Part shown: in pieces, positions 1-6,930 of the stretch | Layout of the letters: each line of letters opens with the position of its first letter | Numbering within the stretch: the first letter of the stretch is position 1 | Translations under genes and position numbers: made by a program | Source of the DNA: Chloroflexota bacterium | GTDB taxonomy: Bacteria; Chloroflexota; Anaerolineae; B4-G1 | DNA: 11,340 bases | Assembly (NCBI GenBank): GCA_003648085.1 | Contig: QMOC01000027.1 | Coordinates: forward strand, 1 to 11,340 | Direction of reading: 5' to 3' | The notes under the pieces: generated by a model | Databases searched by the model: none | Told to the model about the DNA's origin: nothing | Seen by the model: the letters and a program-made list of their open reading frames with translations, nothing else

Positions 1-239
1 CAGCCCACGTCGAGCACGCGCCGGCCCGCAAGCGTCACCCAGCGGCGCACCATCTGGAAGCGCCGTTCCTGTCCGGCCCGCCAGACGTAGGAGGGCTCAC
101 CGCGGGTAGCGCGTCTGTCGGAGGATGTGAATCCTTCCAGCATAGTTTGTGGTGCAAAACAAGGTCGGAGGCCCGGCTTCAGCCGGGAAAACCCCGCTGA
201 ATCAGGGCCACCATCTAGTTTTGCACCGGAAACTAGCAT
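1..239 (-). CDS. Class I SAM-dependent methyltransferase, N-terminal part (runs off the left edge)
   Basis: The minus strand is open from ATG at 239 to base 1 with no stop. The last visible residues read GRRVLDVG, which is methyltransferase motif I, the glycine-rich SAM-binding loop. The upstream ...EPSYVWRAGQERRFQ... is plausible as the helix before it. The start at 239 has GGAGGT at 249-244, four bases upstream. A second in-frame ATG at 143 has no ribosome binding site of its own. The 32 codons between the two ATGs (MLVSGAKLDGGPDSAGFS...) coincide almost exactly with a palindromic element, so the native protein probably began at the sequence now found at 143 (MLEGFTSSD...). The stop of the upstream membrane-protein gene lies 35 bases away, so the two are probably cotranscribed. 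The substrate cannot be told because the rest of the gene is missing. The methyltransferase call is fairly firm; the true start is inferred. Confidence 0.72.
   Translation of the reverse strand, partial: MLVSGAKLDGGPDSAGFSRLKPGLRPCFAPQTMLEGFTSSDRRATRGEPSYVWRAGQERRFQMVRRWVTLAGRRVLDVG
146..234. mobile_element. Palindromic mini-element with 7-base flanking direct repeats
   Basis: The segment folds back on itself. Bases 146-187 pair with 192-232 around a central AAAA; by hand alignment about 33 of 42 columns match with one gap. The outer arms share GGTGCAAAAC (151-160) with GTTTTGCACC (218-227). The inner part contains CCCGGCTTCAGCCGGG (172-187). AGCATAG occurs directly on both sides (139-145 and 235-241), as expected of a target duplication. 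Duplication plus insert is 96 bases, exactly 32 codons, and is open in the methyltransferase frame. There is no transposase inside, so it would be non-autonomous. It could instead be an old fold-back structure with a chance direct repeat. Confidence 0.6.
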
Positions 240-274
240 AGATACCTCCGAGGCCCCTCTGACGTCGCTTCACG

Positions 275-577
275 TCAACGCTTGGCACGCTTGCGTTTGA
301 AGGTGCGTGTTGAAGGTTTGTAAGGCGGCGGTTCGTACTCTTCCTCCCCTTCCTCTTCCCCTCCCATCACTTCCATTGTTTTGATGATGTAGAGTACCAC
401 GGCGATCAGCAATGCAGTGGTGGCCAGGGCCACGATAGTAGCCTCGTATTGACTGAGCGGGAAAATAAGCCTGAACACCCAGCCGACGCCCAGAAACCCC
501 AGTCCCAGCAGCAGCGCGCCGACCAACAGGACCAATAATACCACTACTCCGACGAGCACAGGGATGATTATGATCAT
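275..577 (-). CDS. Small membrane protein with charged C-terminal tail, function unknown
   Basis: This 100-residue protein starts at ATG 577, which has AGGAGG seven bases upstream (minus strand AGGAGGccgctctATG). Longer in-frame starts up to 649 lack such a site. Residues 1-40 form a very hydrophobic segment (MIIIIPVLVGVVVLLVLLVGALLLG...), and a second helix lies near residues 45-67 (ATIVALATTALLIAVVLYII). The tail is soluble and odd: an acidic run (GGEEEGEEEYE), then PPPY, then a strongly basic end (KRKRAKR). It therefore looks like a two-helix inner-membrane protein with a charge-segregated cytoplasmic tail. It lies between prepilin peptidase and the methyltransferase on the same strand, so it is probably in their operon. 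I recognise no family. A link to pilin secretion is suggested only by position. Confidence 0.75.
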   Translation of the reverse strand: MIIIIPVLVGVVVLLVLLVGALLLGLGFLGVGWVFRLIFPLSQYEATIVALATTALLIAVVLYIIKTMEVMGGEEEGEEEYEPPPYKPSTRTFKRKRAKR

Positions 578-627
578 AGAGCGGCCTCCTGATGATATGT
601 TGTATGGACCTGCCTTTTTCAGGCGGC

Positions 628-656
628 ACTGTAGCACATAAGGACACAATTCGCAA
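628..656 (-). promoter_or_regulatory. Possible sigma70-type promoter for the small membrane protein
   Basis: On the minus strand TTGCGA (656-651) and TACAGT (633-628) are separated by 17 bases. Each hexamer matches the consensus at four of six positions. A start near 621 would give a leader of about 44 bases containing the AGGAGG site. The match is weak, and the gene could simply be read through from the prepilin peptidase gene. Confidence 0.3.
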
Positions 657-682
657 GCGGCCGAGTCACCCCCGTAGCCGGT

Positions 683-1429
683 TCACCGGTAGAGGAACCA
701 CTCGGCGATGGGGTAGCCCCACAGCAGGGTGATGACGGCACCGGCGACAAGGAACGGCCCATAGGGGACGTGGTCGTGCAGGCCACGCACCCCCGTGACG
801 AGCAGGATGAAACTGGCGGCGGCACCGATGACGATGGTCAGTATCAGTGCCTCGATGACCAATGGGAAACCGGTGATAATCCCGACGAAGGCGGCCAAGC
901 TGACGTCGCCCTCGCCCAATGCCCCGCTGCCAAAGAGGGCGTTCCCCACCAGCGCAGCGCCGAGGAAGAAGGCAAAGCCGATAGCGCCTCCAAGCGGTGG
1001 ACTCCACCAGACGAGTTCTCGCGTCACGAAGTTGGCGATGAGGGCGATGACAATCGCCGGGTACATCACAACGTTAAGGATCAGTCGCCGCTCGATGTCG
1101 GTGATGAGGATGAGAGCAAAGATGGCGCTGTACAGGAGGTAGAAGGCCAGTTTGACGGAGGGCTCGAACACGATCCAAAGATAGCCATAGGCCACCGCCA
1201 GTCCAATCTCGACCAGGGGGTGACGCAGGCTGATGGGTGCGCCGCAGGAGGGACACCCGCTACGCCCAACCAGGTGGGCGGGCAGGGAGAGCCACTGCCA
1301 CCAGGGACGGACCCGCCCGCAATAGGGGCAGTGGGGAGGGGTCAGGCTCCGCCGGGCAGGCAGGTCGGAACCGAGTTGATTGACCAGGCCGCCGACGAGG
1401 AGGCCGAGAAATACGCAAAGGACGGTCAT
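683..1429 (-). CDS. Prepilin peptidase (A24 family, type IV leader peptidase)
   Basis: This 248-residue polytopic inner-membrane aspartyl protease would cleave, and in many relatives N-methylate, the leader of type IV pilin-like proteins. Visible landmarks are paired zinc-type cysteines C34-P-Y-C37 and C59-P-S-C62 in the N-terminal cytoplasmic domain, the first catalytic aspartate region TDIERRLI (D111), the second motif GEGD (D175), and the conserved VPYGPF (221-226). The usual GxGDxK reads GEGDVS here, and the IPD following the first motif is replaced by ILN. Length and order fit the bifunctional form with an intact N-terminal domain. No pilin, ATPase or secretin gene is in the window, so its substrates are elsewhere. 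The start has no Shine-Dalgarno sequence but sits directly behind a strong promoter. The gene precedes a small membrane protein and a methyltransferase on the same strand. Confidence 0.93.
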   Translation of the reverse strand: MTVLCVFLGLLVGGLVNQLGSDLPARRSLTPPHCPYCGRVRPWWQWLSLPAHLVGRSGCPSCGAPISLRHPLVEIGLAVAYGYLWIVFEPSVKLAFYLLYSAIFALILITDIERRLILNVVMYPAIVIALIANFVTRELVWWSPPLGGAIGFAFFLGAALVGNALFGSGALGEGDVSLAAFVGIITGFPLVIEALILTIVIGAAASFILLVTGVRGLHDHVPYGPFLVAGAVITLLWGYPIAEWFLYR

Positions 1430-1437
1430 TGTAGAAC

Positions 1438-1466
1438 ATTATAAATGACAAATGGGCGAACGGCAA
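1438..1466 (-). promoter_or_regulatory. Sigma70-type promoter of the prepilin peptidase gene, predicted leaderless
   Basis: On the minus strand TTGCCG (1466-1461) is followed after 17 bases by a perfect TATAAT (1443-1438). The ATG at 1429 begins only nine bases past the -10 box, so a normal transcription start would fall zero to about three bases before it. The start codon also lacks a Shine-Dalgarno sequence, which fits leaderless translation. Confidence 0.65.
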
Positions 1467-1531
1467 ATCTAGCAACCCGCCACCGGCACCTGAAATAGCG
1501 ATGACGATTACACCTTTTTTACACCCAGATA

Positions 1532-1560
1532 TTGGCGCGGCAACAGGCAAGGCCTATCAT
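1532..1560 (+). promoter_or_regulatory. Sigma70-type promoter of the exported-protein operon
   Basis: TTGGCG (1532-1537), 17 bases, then TATCAT (1555-1560). The -10 box matches five of six consensus positions and the -35 box four of six. A start near 1567 would give a leader of about 54 bases that ends in the GGGAGG site before the ATG at 1621. It is back to back with the prepilin peptidase promoter. Confidence 0.5.
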
Positions 1561-1620
1561 AGAGGCGCCGGTAGGGAGAGACCCCACCTGCAATAAATTT
1601 CCGAGAGGGAGGTGAACGTG

Positions 1621-2073
1621 ATGAAAAAGTGGCTGGTTGCGAGTGGTCTGGTGCTGGCTCTGCTGCTGGCGGTCGTGCCGGTGGCCGGGGCAGAGGGCAT
1701 CCGGGGTATGGGCGAGTTGCACGCCTGGGGCGATGGCATTGCCGGCGTGCGCGGCAACGGGGAGGTCACCGTCACCGGCAACGGCGTGCTCTACTTCCGC
1801 GACCTCGCCGGCGACGCCAAATGGTCGGTCTCCGGCGACGGTGAACGACGGGACCTGCCCGGGGGCTGGATCACGTACTACGGCTTCGATGGCACCTTCA
1901 AGGCCCAGGGAAGCCGCATCACCGTGGCACTGAGCGGCTACGACGTGGAACTGTGGGCGGAAGGGCGCGGCGTGGCTCTGCTGTACGGCAACGGTGAGTA
2001 CGAGGTCAACGGCCATCACTTCTTCTGGCGGAGCGACTTCGAGCCCATTCGGTTGGAGGCTCCGAGTCAGTAG
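1621..2073 (+). CDS. Small secreted glycine-rich beta-repeat protein, function unknown
   Basis: The chosen start is ATG 1621 (150 residues), with GAGGGAGGT at 1604-1612 at good spacing; GTG at 1612 would overlap that site. The N-terminus MKKWLVASGLVLALLLAVV ending ...VAGA-EG is a clear Sec signal peptide with an AxA-type cleavage site near residue 24. The mature part is a run of short alternating strands around recurring G-x-G pairs (GMGELHAW, GDGIAGVRGNGEVTVTGNGVLYF, VSGDG, YGNGEYEVNG), which suggests a beta-solenoid or beta-sandwich. There is no cysteine, lipobox or catalytic motif. It is first in a plus-strand run with a lipoprotein and a large hydrolase-like protein, all exported, so it probably belongs to a surface or periplasm-equivalent function. 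Similar small proteins are, to my recollection, common hypotheticals in Chloroflexota; I give no function. Confidence 0.85.
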   Translation: MKKWLVASGLVLALLLAVVPVAGAEGIRGMGELHAWGDGIAGVRGNGEVTVTGNGVLYFRDLAGDAKWSVSGDGERRDLPGGWITYYGFDGTFKAQGSRITVALSGYDVELWAEGRGVALLYGNGEYEVNGHHFFWRSDFEPIRLEAPSQ

Positions 2074-2086
2074 ACCACGACACGCG

Positions 2087-2119
2087 GGGTGCCAGGCACT
2101 TCAGGTGTGCCTGGCACCC
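2087..2119. repeat. 13-bp perfect hairpin between two exported-protein genes (REP-like)
   Basis: GGGTGCCAGGCAC (2087-2099) pairs perfectly with GTGCCTGGCACCC (2107-2119) around a seven-base loop. With one bulged G (2086) the stem gains three more pairs (2083-2085 with 2120-2122). It lies 13 bases after the stop of the beta-repeat gene and just before the AGAGGAGG site of the lipoprotein gene. No T-run follows, so it is not a normal intrinsic terminator. It could be a REP-type repeat, an mRNA processing or stability element, or a partial attenuator. Confidence 0.7.
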
Positions 2120-2139
2120 GCGCTGAAAGAGGAGGAACG

Positions 2140-2670
2140 ATGAGCAGACACCGCCTCATCTGGTTTCCCGTGCTTCTGTCGCTCCTCTTCCTGAGCCTGG
2201 GCTGCGGCCTGGGCGCGGTGAGGAGATGGGTCAAGGGGCCCGCCGGCCCGACGTTGGCCCCCACGCCCACCGCTGTGTCCACTCGGCCGGGTGCGACCAC
2301 CACCACCGAGACACTCCCGACGCCCACGGCCCCTCCATCGCCTGCACAGACACCGCCCGGCGGCGAGGTCTACGTGGGGGAGGTGGCGCTGGATATGGAC
2401 GAACTGCGGCAACTTCAGGCCTCGGTGGATCAGGGCCATCAGCCCTGGCGGCTCGATCCGCTGGAGGTAGCCCGGGATGAGGGAGAGGAACTGGGCTTTG
2501 ACCCGGCCCAGGACACCTTTGATCTGCTCCCCTTGCCCGACCCCGCCACCGGTCAGGCTCAGGTGCTGGTCATCCACGGTGAGCACTTCTACGTCATCCA
2601 TCTGACCCAGCCGGTGCGGGTCGGTACGGATGGCATCTGGGCGATCACCCGCGTTGACAGGGGGCTGTGA
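2140..2670 (+). CDS. Lipoprotein with Pro/Thr-rich linker and a small C-terminal domain, function unknown
   Basis: Start ATG 2140 follows AGAGGAGG at about five bases, giving 176 residues; an ATG at 2089 in the same frame would run through the hairpin and has no such site. The N-terminus (MSRHRLIWFPVLLSLLFLSLGC) is a signal peptide ending in a lipobox-like SLGC, so C22 is probably acylated and the protein membrane-anchored. Residues about 34-75 are a flexible linker rich in Thr and Pro (TPTAVSTRPGATTTTETLPTPTAPP...), a usual spacer that holds a domain off the membrane. The last 100 residues form a soluble, mixed, acidic domain (VGEVALDMDELRQLQ... to VLVIHGEHFYVIHLTQPVRVGTDGIWAITRV) that I do not recognise. 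Its stop overlaps the next start by one base (TGATG), indicating translational coupling with the hydrolase-like gene. Confidence 0.85.
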   Translation: MSRHRLIWFPVLLSLLFLSLGCGLGAVRRWVKGPAGPTLAPTPTAVSTRPGATTTTETLPTPTAPPSPAQTPPGGEVYVGEVALDMDELRQLQASVDQGHQPWRLDPLEVARDEGEELGFDPAQDTFDLLPLPDPATGQAQVLVIHGEHFYVIHLTQPVRVGTDGIWAITRVDRGL

Positions 2671-5381
2671 TGCGTTGGCTGCTGCCGCCCCTGGCCCTCG
2701 CCACGGTGACGGTCGGGGTGGTGATCGCCTGCCTTTCCAGAGGTATCCTCTCTGCGCCCCCGCCCTGGCCTCACCCCGAAGCGGATACCTTCTCCATCGG
2801 CACCGACGACGGCCTCTCACTGACCCTCTCCGCCGACGGGCAGGTCGTCGGTCTGGCGATGGACGGCGAGCCGTTGCCCCTCACGTCCGGCCCGGCCCTG
2901 TGGGTGCGGGATGTGAGCCACGCCGGTGAGGTGAGCGAGCCGAACCTCCTCGCCAATCCCGGTTTTGAGGAGGGAGAGGCCCACTGGCGGAGCGGAGGGC
3001 AAAGCGGCATCACCGTCACCATCACCGATTCCGTCAGCCGCAGCGGTGATTGGTCGCTGCAAATGCGGGGCTACCAGACCGATACCCTGGGCTACGCCCT
3101 GATGGTGGCCGACGCCATCACCGTCACTCCCGGGCAGCGCTACCGGCTTTCGGGCTACTTCCTGAGCGGCCGGGGCTACGTGCAGACGCCCGACGGCACG
3201 CCGCCCAGACGTCAGGACGAAATCTGGCGCGGCATCTCCCGCCCCAACGGTCTCTACCTGCATTGGCTGGACGGCGAGGGAAGTCAGTTGGGCGATCTGA
3301 CACTGGTAGCGCCGCTCCACTGGGAGGCGTACACCTGGCGCAAGATCTGCGGTGAGGTACGGGCCCCGCCGGATGCGGCGCAGTTGGAGTTGATCATCGG
3401 CGGCCTGCTGCAGGGCCAATCTCTGTGGGTGGATGATCTGAGTATCGTCGCCAGTCCGGAGGGGGAACAGCCAATCACCGGCGTGGTGACGCAGCAGGGA
3501 GAGCGGTTGGTCCAGACCGCCACCGTCACCGCCGGCCTGACGCTGACCGCCACCTACACCGGTGCAGCCGACCGGATCGAAGTGCACCTCGAGTTGCAGG
3601 ATACCGCCGGCGTGGATCGAGCGCTGGAGGTGATCCTGGCCCTGCCGGTGGACGCCGATGGTTGGCGCTGGTGGGACGACGTGCGCCACAGCCGCCCCAT
3701 CATCACCGGCATCGCCGTGGCCGACCCACCTCCAGAATATCCCCTGCCGTCCAGCCTTTCCTGGACCTACGAGCACGTCGTCAGCGGCGTCTGGGACGGC
3801 TGGCTCCCCATCTCACTCTACCCCTACGCCCTGATCGAGGACGGAGACCACGGCCTGGCGTTGGCCGTCTCCCTCGATTCTCCCCGCCTGGTCAAACTGG
3901 CCTACGATCAGGAAAAGGGACGCTACGAGGCGCGGGGCTACCTGGGCATCTCACCGCTGGCCGTGAAACTGGATGGCCAGGCCGATCTGAGCCTGGAACT
4001 GTACCGCGTTGACCCCACCTGGGGCTTTCGGACAGCCATCGAGCGTTTCGCCGTCCGACACCCTTCCTGGTTTGAATCGTCCCGCCTGGCACAGGGCTAT
4101 GTCGGGTACGAGCGGGGGCACTACGGCAGCGAGATCGGCGCCCGGCAGGTACTCACCGATGACCTGAAGGGCATCTTCACCGCCGAGTACATCGTGGCCG
4201 ATGCCCCGCTCAAGGACGGTTCCGCCATCACCGAGCCTTTGCCCACCTACAGTGATACCATCGGGCTGGTGGAGGCGCTGGAGAGTTCATCCAAGGTGAG
4301 TGAGCAGGCCAGGGGCAAGGCCATCACCCGCAGCGTGACCTATGACCCCAACGGCGACTGGCAGATCAAACACGTGGGCGAGTACCCCTGGGCCCCGGGC
4401 GTCTGGGAGGTCTGCTGGGCGACCAGCACGGATCCGGACATCACCGACGGGTGGGGGCCGCTCCTATGGGATTGGGTGGTGAACCCGGTTATCTCGGCCA
4501 CCGAGTCCATCGGCGCCGTGCTGGATGGGGTGATGATGGACAACTTCATGAGTGCGCCCGGCGTGGACACCCGCCCCGAGCACCTGGCGTTGACCGACAC
4601 TTCTCTGGCCTACCACGTCGCCACCTACCGGCCCGGGGTGCACAACGCGGCCAATATGCACGAGTTCTTCATCTGGCTGCGCGAGCGTATGGACGCCCGG
4701 GGCCGCGATGACATGGCCATCACAGTCAACTTCTGGGGGGTCGGCACGCCCAACGGCCTGGCGCGTCACATAGACGCCTTTGGAGGCGAAGGGAAGAGCA
4801 AAACAGGAGCATCCACCAACTGGAACCCGCGCATCCTGGATTACCGGCGGGCCATCGCCTACCACCGGCCCCAGACCTGGGCCAACGGCGACCCCGACCT
4901 CACGCTAGGGGACGTGCGGGAGTTCGTGAACCTGGCGCTCTTCTACGGCATCCTCCCGGTTCGTAAGGACGAAGCCACCGGCTGGGAGGAAGGTGCCGAC
5001 CAACTGATCACCGACACTCGGCAGGTGCTCCTCCAATTCCGTCCCGCCGAGTGGGAGCCGGTCACCCACGCCCGGAGCGACAACTCCGCCGTGTGGGTCG
5101 AGCGCTTCGGGACGGCCCAAGACAGGGATGAGGACCTTTTCTTCACCGTCCACAACACCCTTGTCGAGACCGCCTCCTTCACCCTGACGGTGGACGCGGA
5201 TGCGCTGGGCCTGCTCACGCCCCAGGCTATGGAGGTAACGGAACTGACCTCGGGCGAGGCGATGCCGTTCGAGGTGGAGGGTGGATTGGTGTTGATCCGG
5301 GGGGATATAGGCTCATTGGACACTCTGGTCTTCCGGCTGGCAGCCTATCGCTTCTATTTACCATTCATTTGCGCAGGATGA
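2670..5381 (+). CDS. Large exported glycoside-hydrolase-like protein with a CBM-type N-terminal module
   Basis: The protein has 903 residues. ATG 2670 overlaps the lipoprotein stop by one base; the GGGGG at 2660-2664 is a weak ribosome site. Residues 1-21 (MRWLLPPLALATVTVGVVIAC) form an export segment, and VIA-C21 could be a lipobox. Residues about 92-260 (NLLANPGFEEG... SGDWSLQMRG... ITVTPGQRYRLSGYF) match the pattern of CenC-like carbohydrate-binding modules. The middle resembles a beta domain followed by a TIM barrel, with strand-end segments such as LDGVMMDNF (D619, D624), AITVNFWG and ALFYGILPVRKDE. Acidic residues at strand ends are typical of retaining hydrolases, but I cannot assign a family or a catalytic pair. 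The C-terminus is a beta domain ending RFYLPFICAG, reminiscent of short tails on secreted Chloroflexota proteins. Role inferred: surface polysaccharide or glycoconjugate breakdown. Confidence 0.8.
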   Translation: MRWLLPPLALATVTVGVVIACLSRGILSAPPPWPHPEADTFSIGTDDGLSLTLSADGQVVGLAMDGEPLPLTSGPALWVRDVSHAGEVSEPNLLANPGFEEGEAHWRSGGQSGITVTITDSVSRSGDWSLQMRGYQTDTLGYALMVADAITVTPGQRYRLSGYFLSGRGYVQTPDGTPPRRQDEIWRGISRPNGLYLHWLDGEGSQLGDLTLVAPLHWEAYTWRKICGEVRAPPDAAQLELIIGGLLQGQSLWVDDLSIVASPEGEQPITGVVTQQGERLVQTATVTAGLTLTATYTGAADRIEVHLELQDTAGVDRALEVILALPVDADGWRWWDDVRHSRPIITGIAVADPPPEYPLPSSLSWTYEHVVSGVWDGWLPISLYPYALIEDGDHGLALAVSLDSPRLVKLAYDQEKGRYEARGYLGISPLAVKLDGQADLSLELYRVDPTWGFRTAIERFAVRHPSWFESSRLAQGYVGYERGHYGSEIGARQVLTDDLKGIFTAEYIVADAPLKDGSAITEPLPTYSDTIGLVEALESSSKVSEQARGKAITRSVTYDPNGDWQIKHVGEYPWAPGVWEVCWATSTDPDITDGWGPLLWDWVVNPVISATESIGAVLDGVMMDNFMSAPGVDTRPEHLALTDTSLAYHVATYRPGVHNAANMHEFFIWLRERMDARGRDDMAITVNFWGVGTPNGLARHIDAFGGEGKSKTGASTNWNPRILDYRRAIAYHRPQTWANGDPDLTLGDVREFVNLALFYGILPVRKDEATGWEEGADQLITDTRQVLLQFRPAEWEPVTHARSDNSAVWVERFGTAQDRDEDLFFTVHNTLVETASFTLTVDADALGLLTPQAMEVTELTSGEAMPFEVEGGLVLIRGDIGSLDTLVFRLAAYRFYLPFICAG

Positions 5382-5410
5382 TGGAGGGATGCAGGTGATG
5401 CTTCCCCTAG

Positions 5411-6889
5411 TTAAAGAACGTGTAATTCGCAGACCTGGCGAAAATGGAAGCCGTAGATCGCCAGCGTGATCGCCAGTGGAAGCAGCTTGGGACGACGGAA
5501 GAGGGTCCAGAAGAAAAGCCGCCAGTAGTAGGCGCGCTCCGCGCCTTTGATCCCCAGTTGATAGATGGACCGCAGAAAGGCCAGGATGTACTCGAACTCA
5601 AAGTGAACCCTGATCCTGGGGGGCTCGTAGTTCTGGAGGAAGGTCTTGACGCGCTCGTAGTAGAGCCTGGGGGAGTAGATCTGATCCAAGACCTTCCGAT
5701 ACCCCTCGCGTAGCGTCGCCAAGCCCATCTTGGGGATGATGTTCGTCGAGCCGCTCACGTTGTCGCCCGACATCTCGCTTAAGATGCGGCCTTCGCGCTT
5801 CAGACGCTCGTAGAGTCGCGTCCCACGGGGGGCCTGAAGCAAGCCTACCATCGCCGTTACAATGCCGCTCCGCTGGATGAAGTCAATCTGCCGCTGGAAG
5901 ATCGAAGGAGGATCGCTGTCGAAGCCGACGATGAACCCTCCTTGCACCTGGAGGCCGGCGCGTTGGATGCGCTTGACGCTTTCGATCAGATCGCGATTCT
6001 TATTCTGGTTCTTCTTACACTCTGTCAGACTGGCCTCGTTCGGCGTCTCGATGCCGATGAACACTGTGGTGAACCCGGCATCAACCATCATATGTATCAG
6101 TTCATCGTCGTCGGCCAGGTTGATGGAGACTTCGGTGCTGAAGGCCATGCCGACCTTGTCCTTGCGCCACTCGATCAAGGCGGGCAAGATCTCGGCCTTG
6201 AGTTGCTTTTTATTTCCGATGAAGTTGTCGTCAACGAAGAAAACGCCGCCCCGCCACCCCAGATCGTAGAGGCGGTCCAGTTCGGCGACGATCTGCGAGG
6301 CGGTCTTGACGCGCGGTCGGTGTCCAAACAGCGTGGTGATGTTGCAGAAATCGCAATTGAAGGGGCAACCCCGGGAAAACTGGATGCTCATCGTGGCGTA
6401 GCGATCCATGTCGGCCAGTTCCCAGAGGGGGATAGGGGTCTGTCGAATATCGGGGAACTCAGATGTGGTGTAGATCCGCCTGGCCTCCCCGCGCTCCAGA
6501 TCCGCCAGGAAAGGCGCAAGGGTCGCCTCGGCTTCCCTGAGCACGAGATGGTCAACGTCCTCGAACTGCTCGTACTCGTCGGTGAAGAGGGGGCCTCCGG
6601 CGACAACCGGGACGCCTGCCTCTTGGCAGCGGGCGATGATCTCGCGTGCCGAGTCGCGCTGCACGACCATGGCGCTGATGAACACGTAATCGGCCCACGC
6701 CAGATCGCTTTGGGTCAGATTCGTCACGTTGACGTCAACCAGCCGCTTGTTCCATTCCGCCGGCAGCATCGCGGCCACGGTCAGCAGCCCCAGAGGGGGC
6801 ATAGACGCCCTTTTGCGCACGAACTTGAGCGCATATTTGAAACTCCAGAATGTGTCTGGAAACTCAGGGTAGACAAGCAAAATGTTCAC
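5411..6889 (-). CDS. B12-binding domain radical SAM protein (DUF4070-type)
   Basis: The protein has 492 residues. The start is GTG 6889, with AAGGAG six bases upstream. Residues 1-140 form a Rossmann-like cobalamin-binding domain (MNILLVYPEFPDTFWSFKYAL... VVAGGPLF...) that lacks the DxHxxG cobalt-ligand motif, as is common in this class. C175-P-F-N-C179-D-F-C182 is the CxxxCxxC signature that binds the 4Fe-4S cluster and SAM. VFFVDDNFIGNK, FIGIETPNEASL and GGFIVGFDSD are the usual later barrel segments. The C-terminal 110 residues, basic and partly hydrophobic, fit the DUF4070 tail. The family includes hopanoid and other lipid methylases as well as uncharacterised enzymes; I do not assign hpnP. 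It is last in the TetR-SDR-radical SAM run, 41 bases after the SDR gene. Its stop faces that of the hydrolase-like gene with only 29 bases between. Confidence 0.92.
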   Translation of the reverse strand: MNILLVYPEFPDTFWSFKYALKFVRKRASMPPLGLLTVAAMLPAEWNKRLVDVNVTNLTQSDLAWADYVFISAMVVQRDSAREIIARCQEAGVPVVAGGPLFTDEYEQFEDVDHLVLREAEATLAPFLADLERGEARRIYTTSEFPDIRQTPIPLWELADMDRYATMSIQFSRGCPFNCDFCNITTLFGHRPRVKTASQIVAELDRLYDLGWRGGVFFVDDNFIGNKKQLKAEILPALIEWRKDKVGMAFSTEVSINLADDDELIHMMVDAGFTTVFIGIETPNEASLTECKKNQNKNRDLIESVKRIQRAGLQVQGGFIVGFDSDPPSIFQRQIDFIQRSGIVTAMVGLLQAPRGTRLYERLKREGRILSEMSGDNVSGSTNIIPKMGLATLREGYRKVLDQIYSPRLYYERVKTFLQNYEPPRIRVHFEFEYILAFLRSIYQLGIKGAERAYYWRLFFWTLFRRPKLLPLAITLAIYGFHFRQVCELHVL

Positions 6890-6930
6890 GGGAAACTCCT
6901 TCTAATTGTGATACCGGACCTGGGCGGATT

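Noticed and set aside
770..1444. Plus-strand open frame opposite prepilin peptidase
   Set aside because: The opposite strand carries all prepilin peptidase motifs; this frame has low-complexity, charged shadow-like sequence.
2087..2119. Intrinsic terminator after the beta-repeat gene
   Set aside because: The stem is strong but no run of T follows, and the next gene's ribosome site comes directly after.
2817..3776. Minus-strand open frame opposite the hydrolase-like gene
   Set aside because: The sense frame has an export signal and domain patterns; the antisense one shows none and has no ribosome site.
5382..5410. Terminator between the convergent hydrolase-like and radical SAM genes
   Set aside because: The 29-base gap has no inverted repeat with a T-run on either strand.
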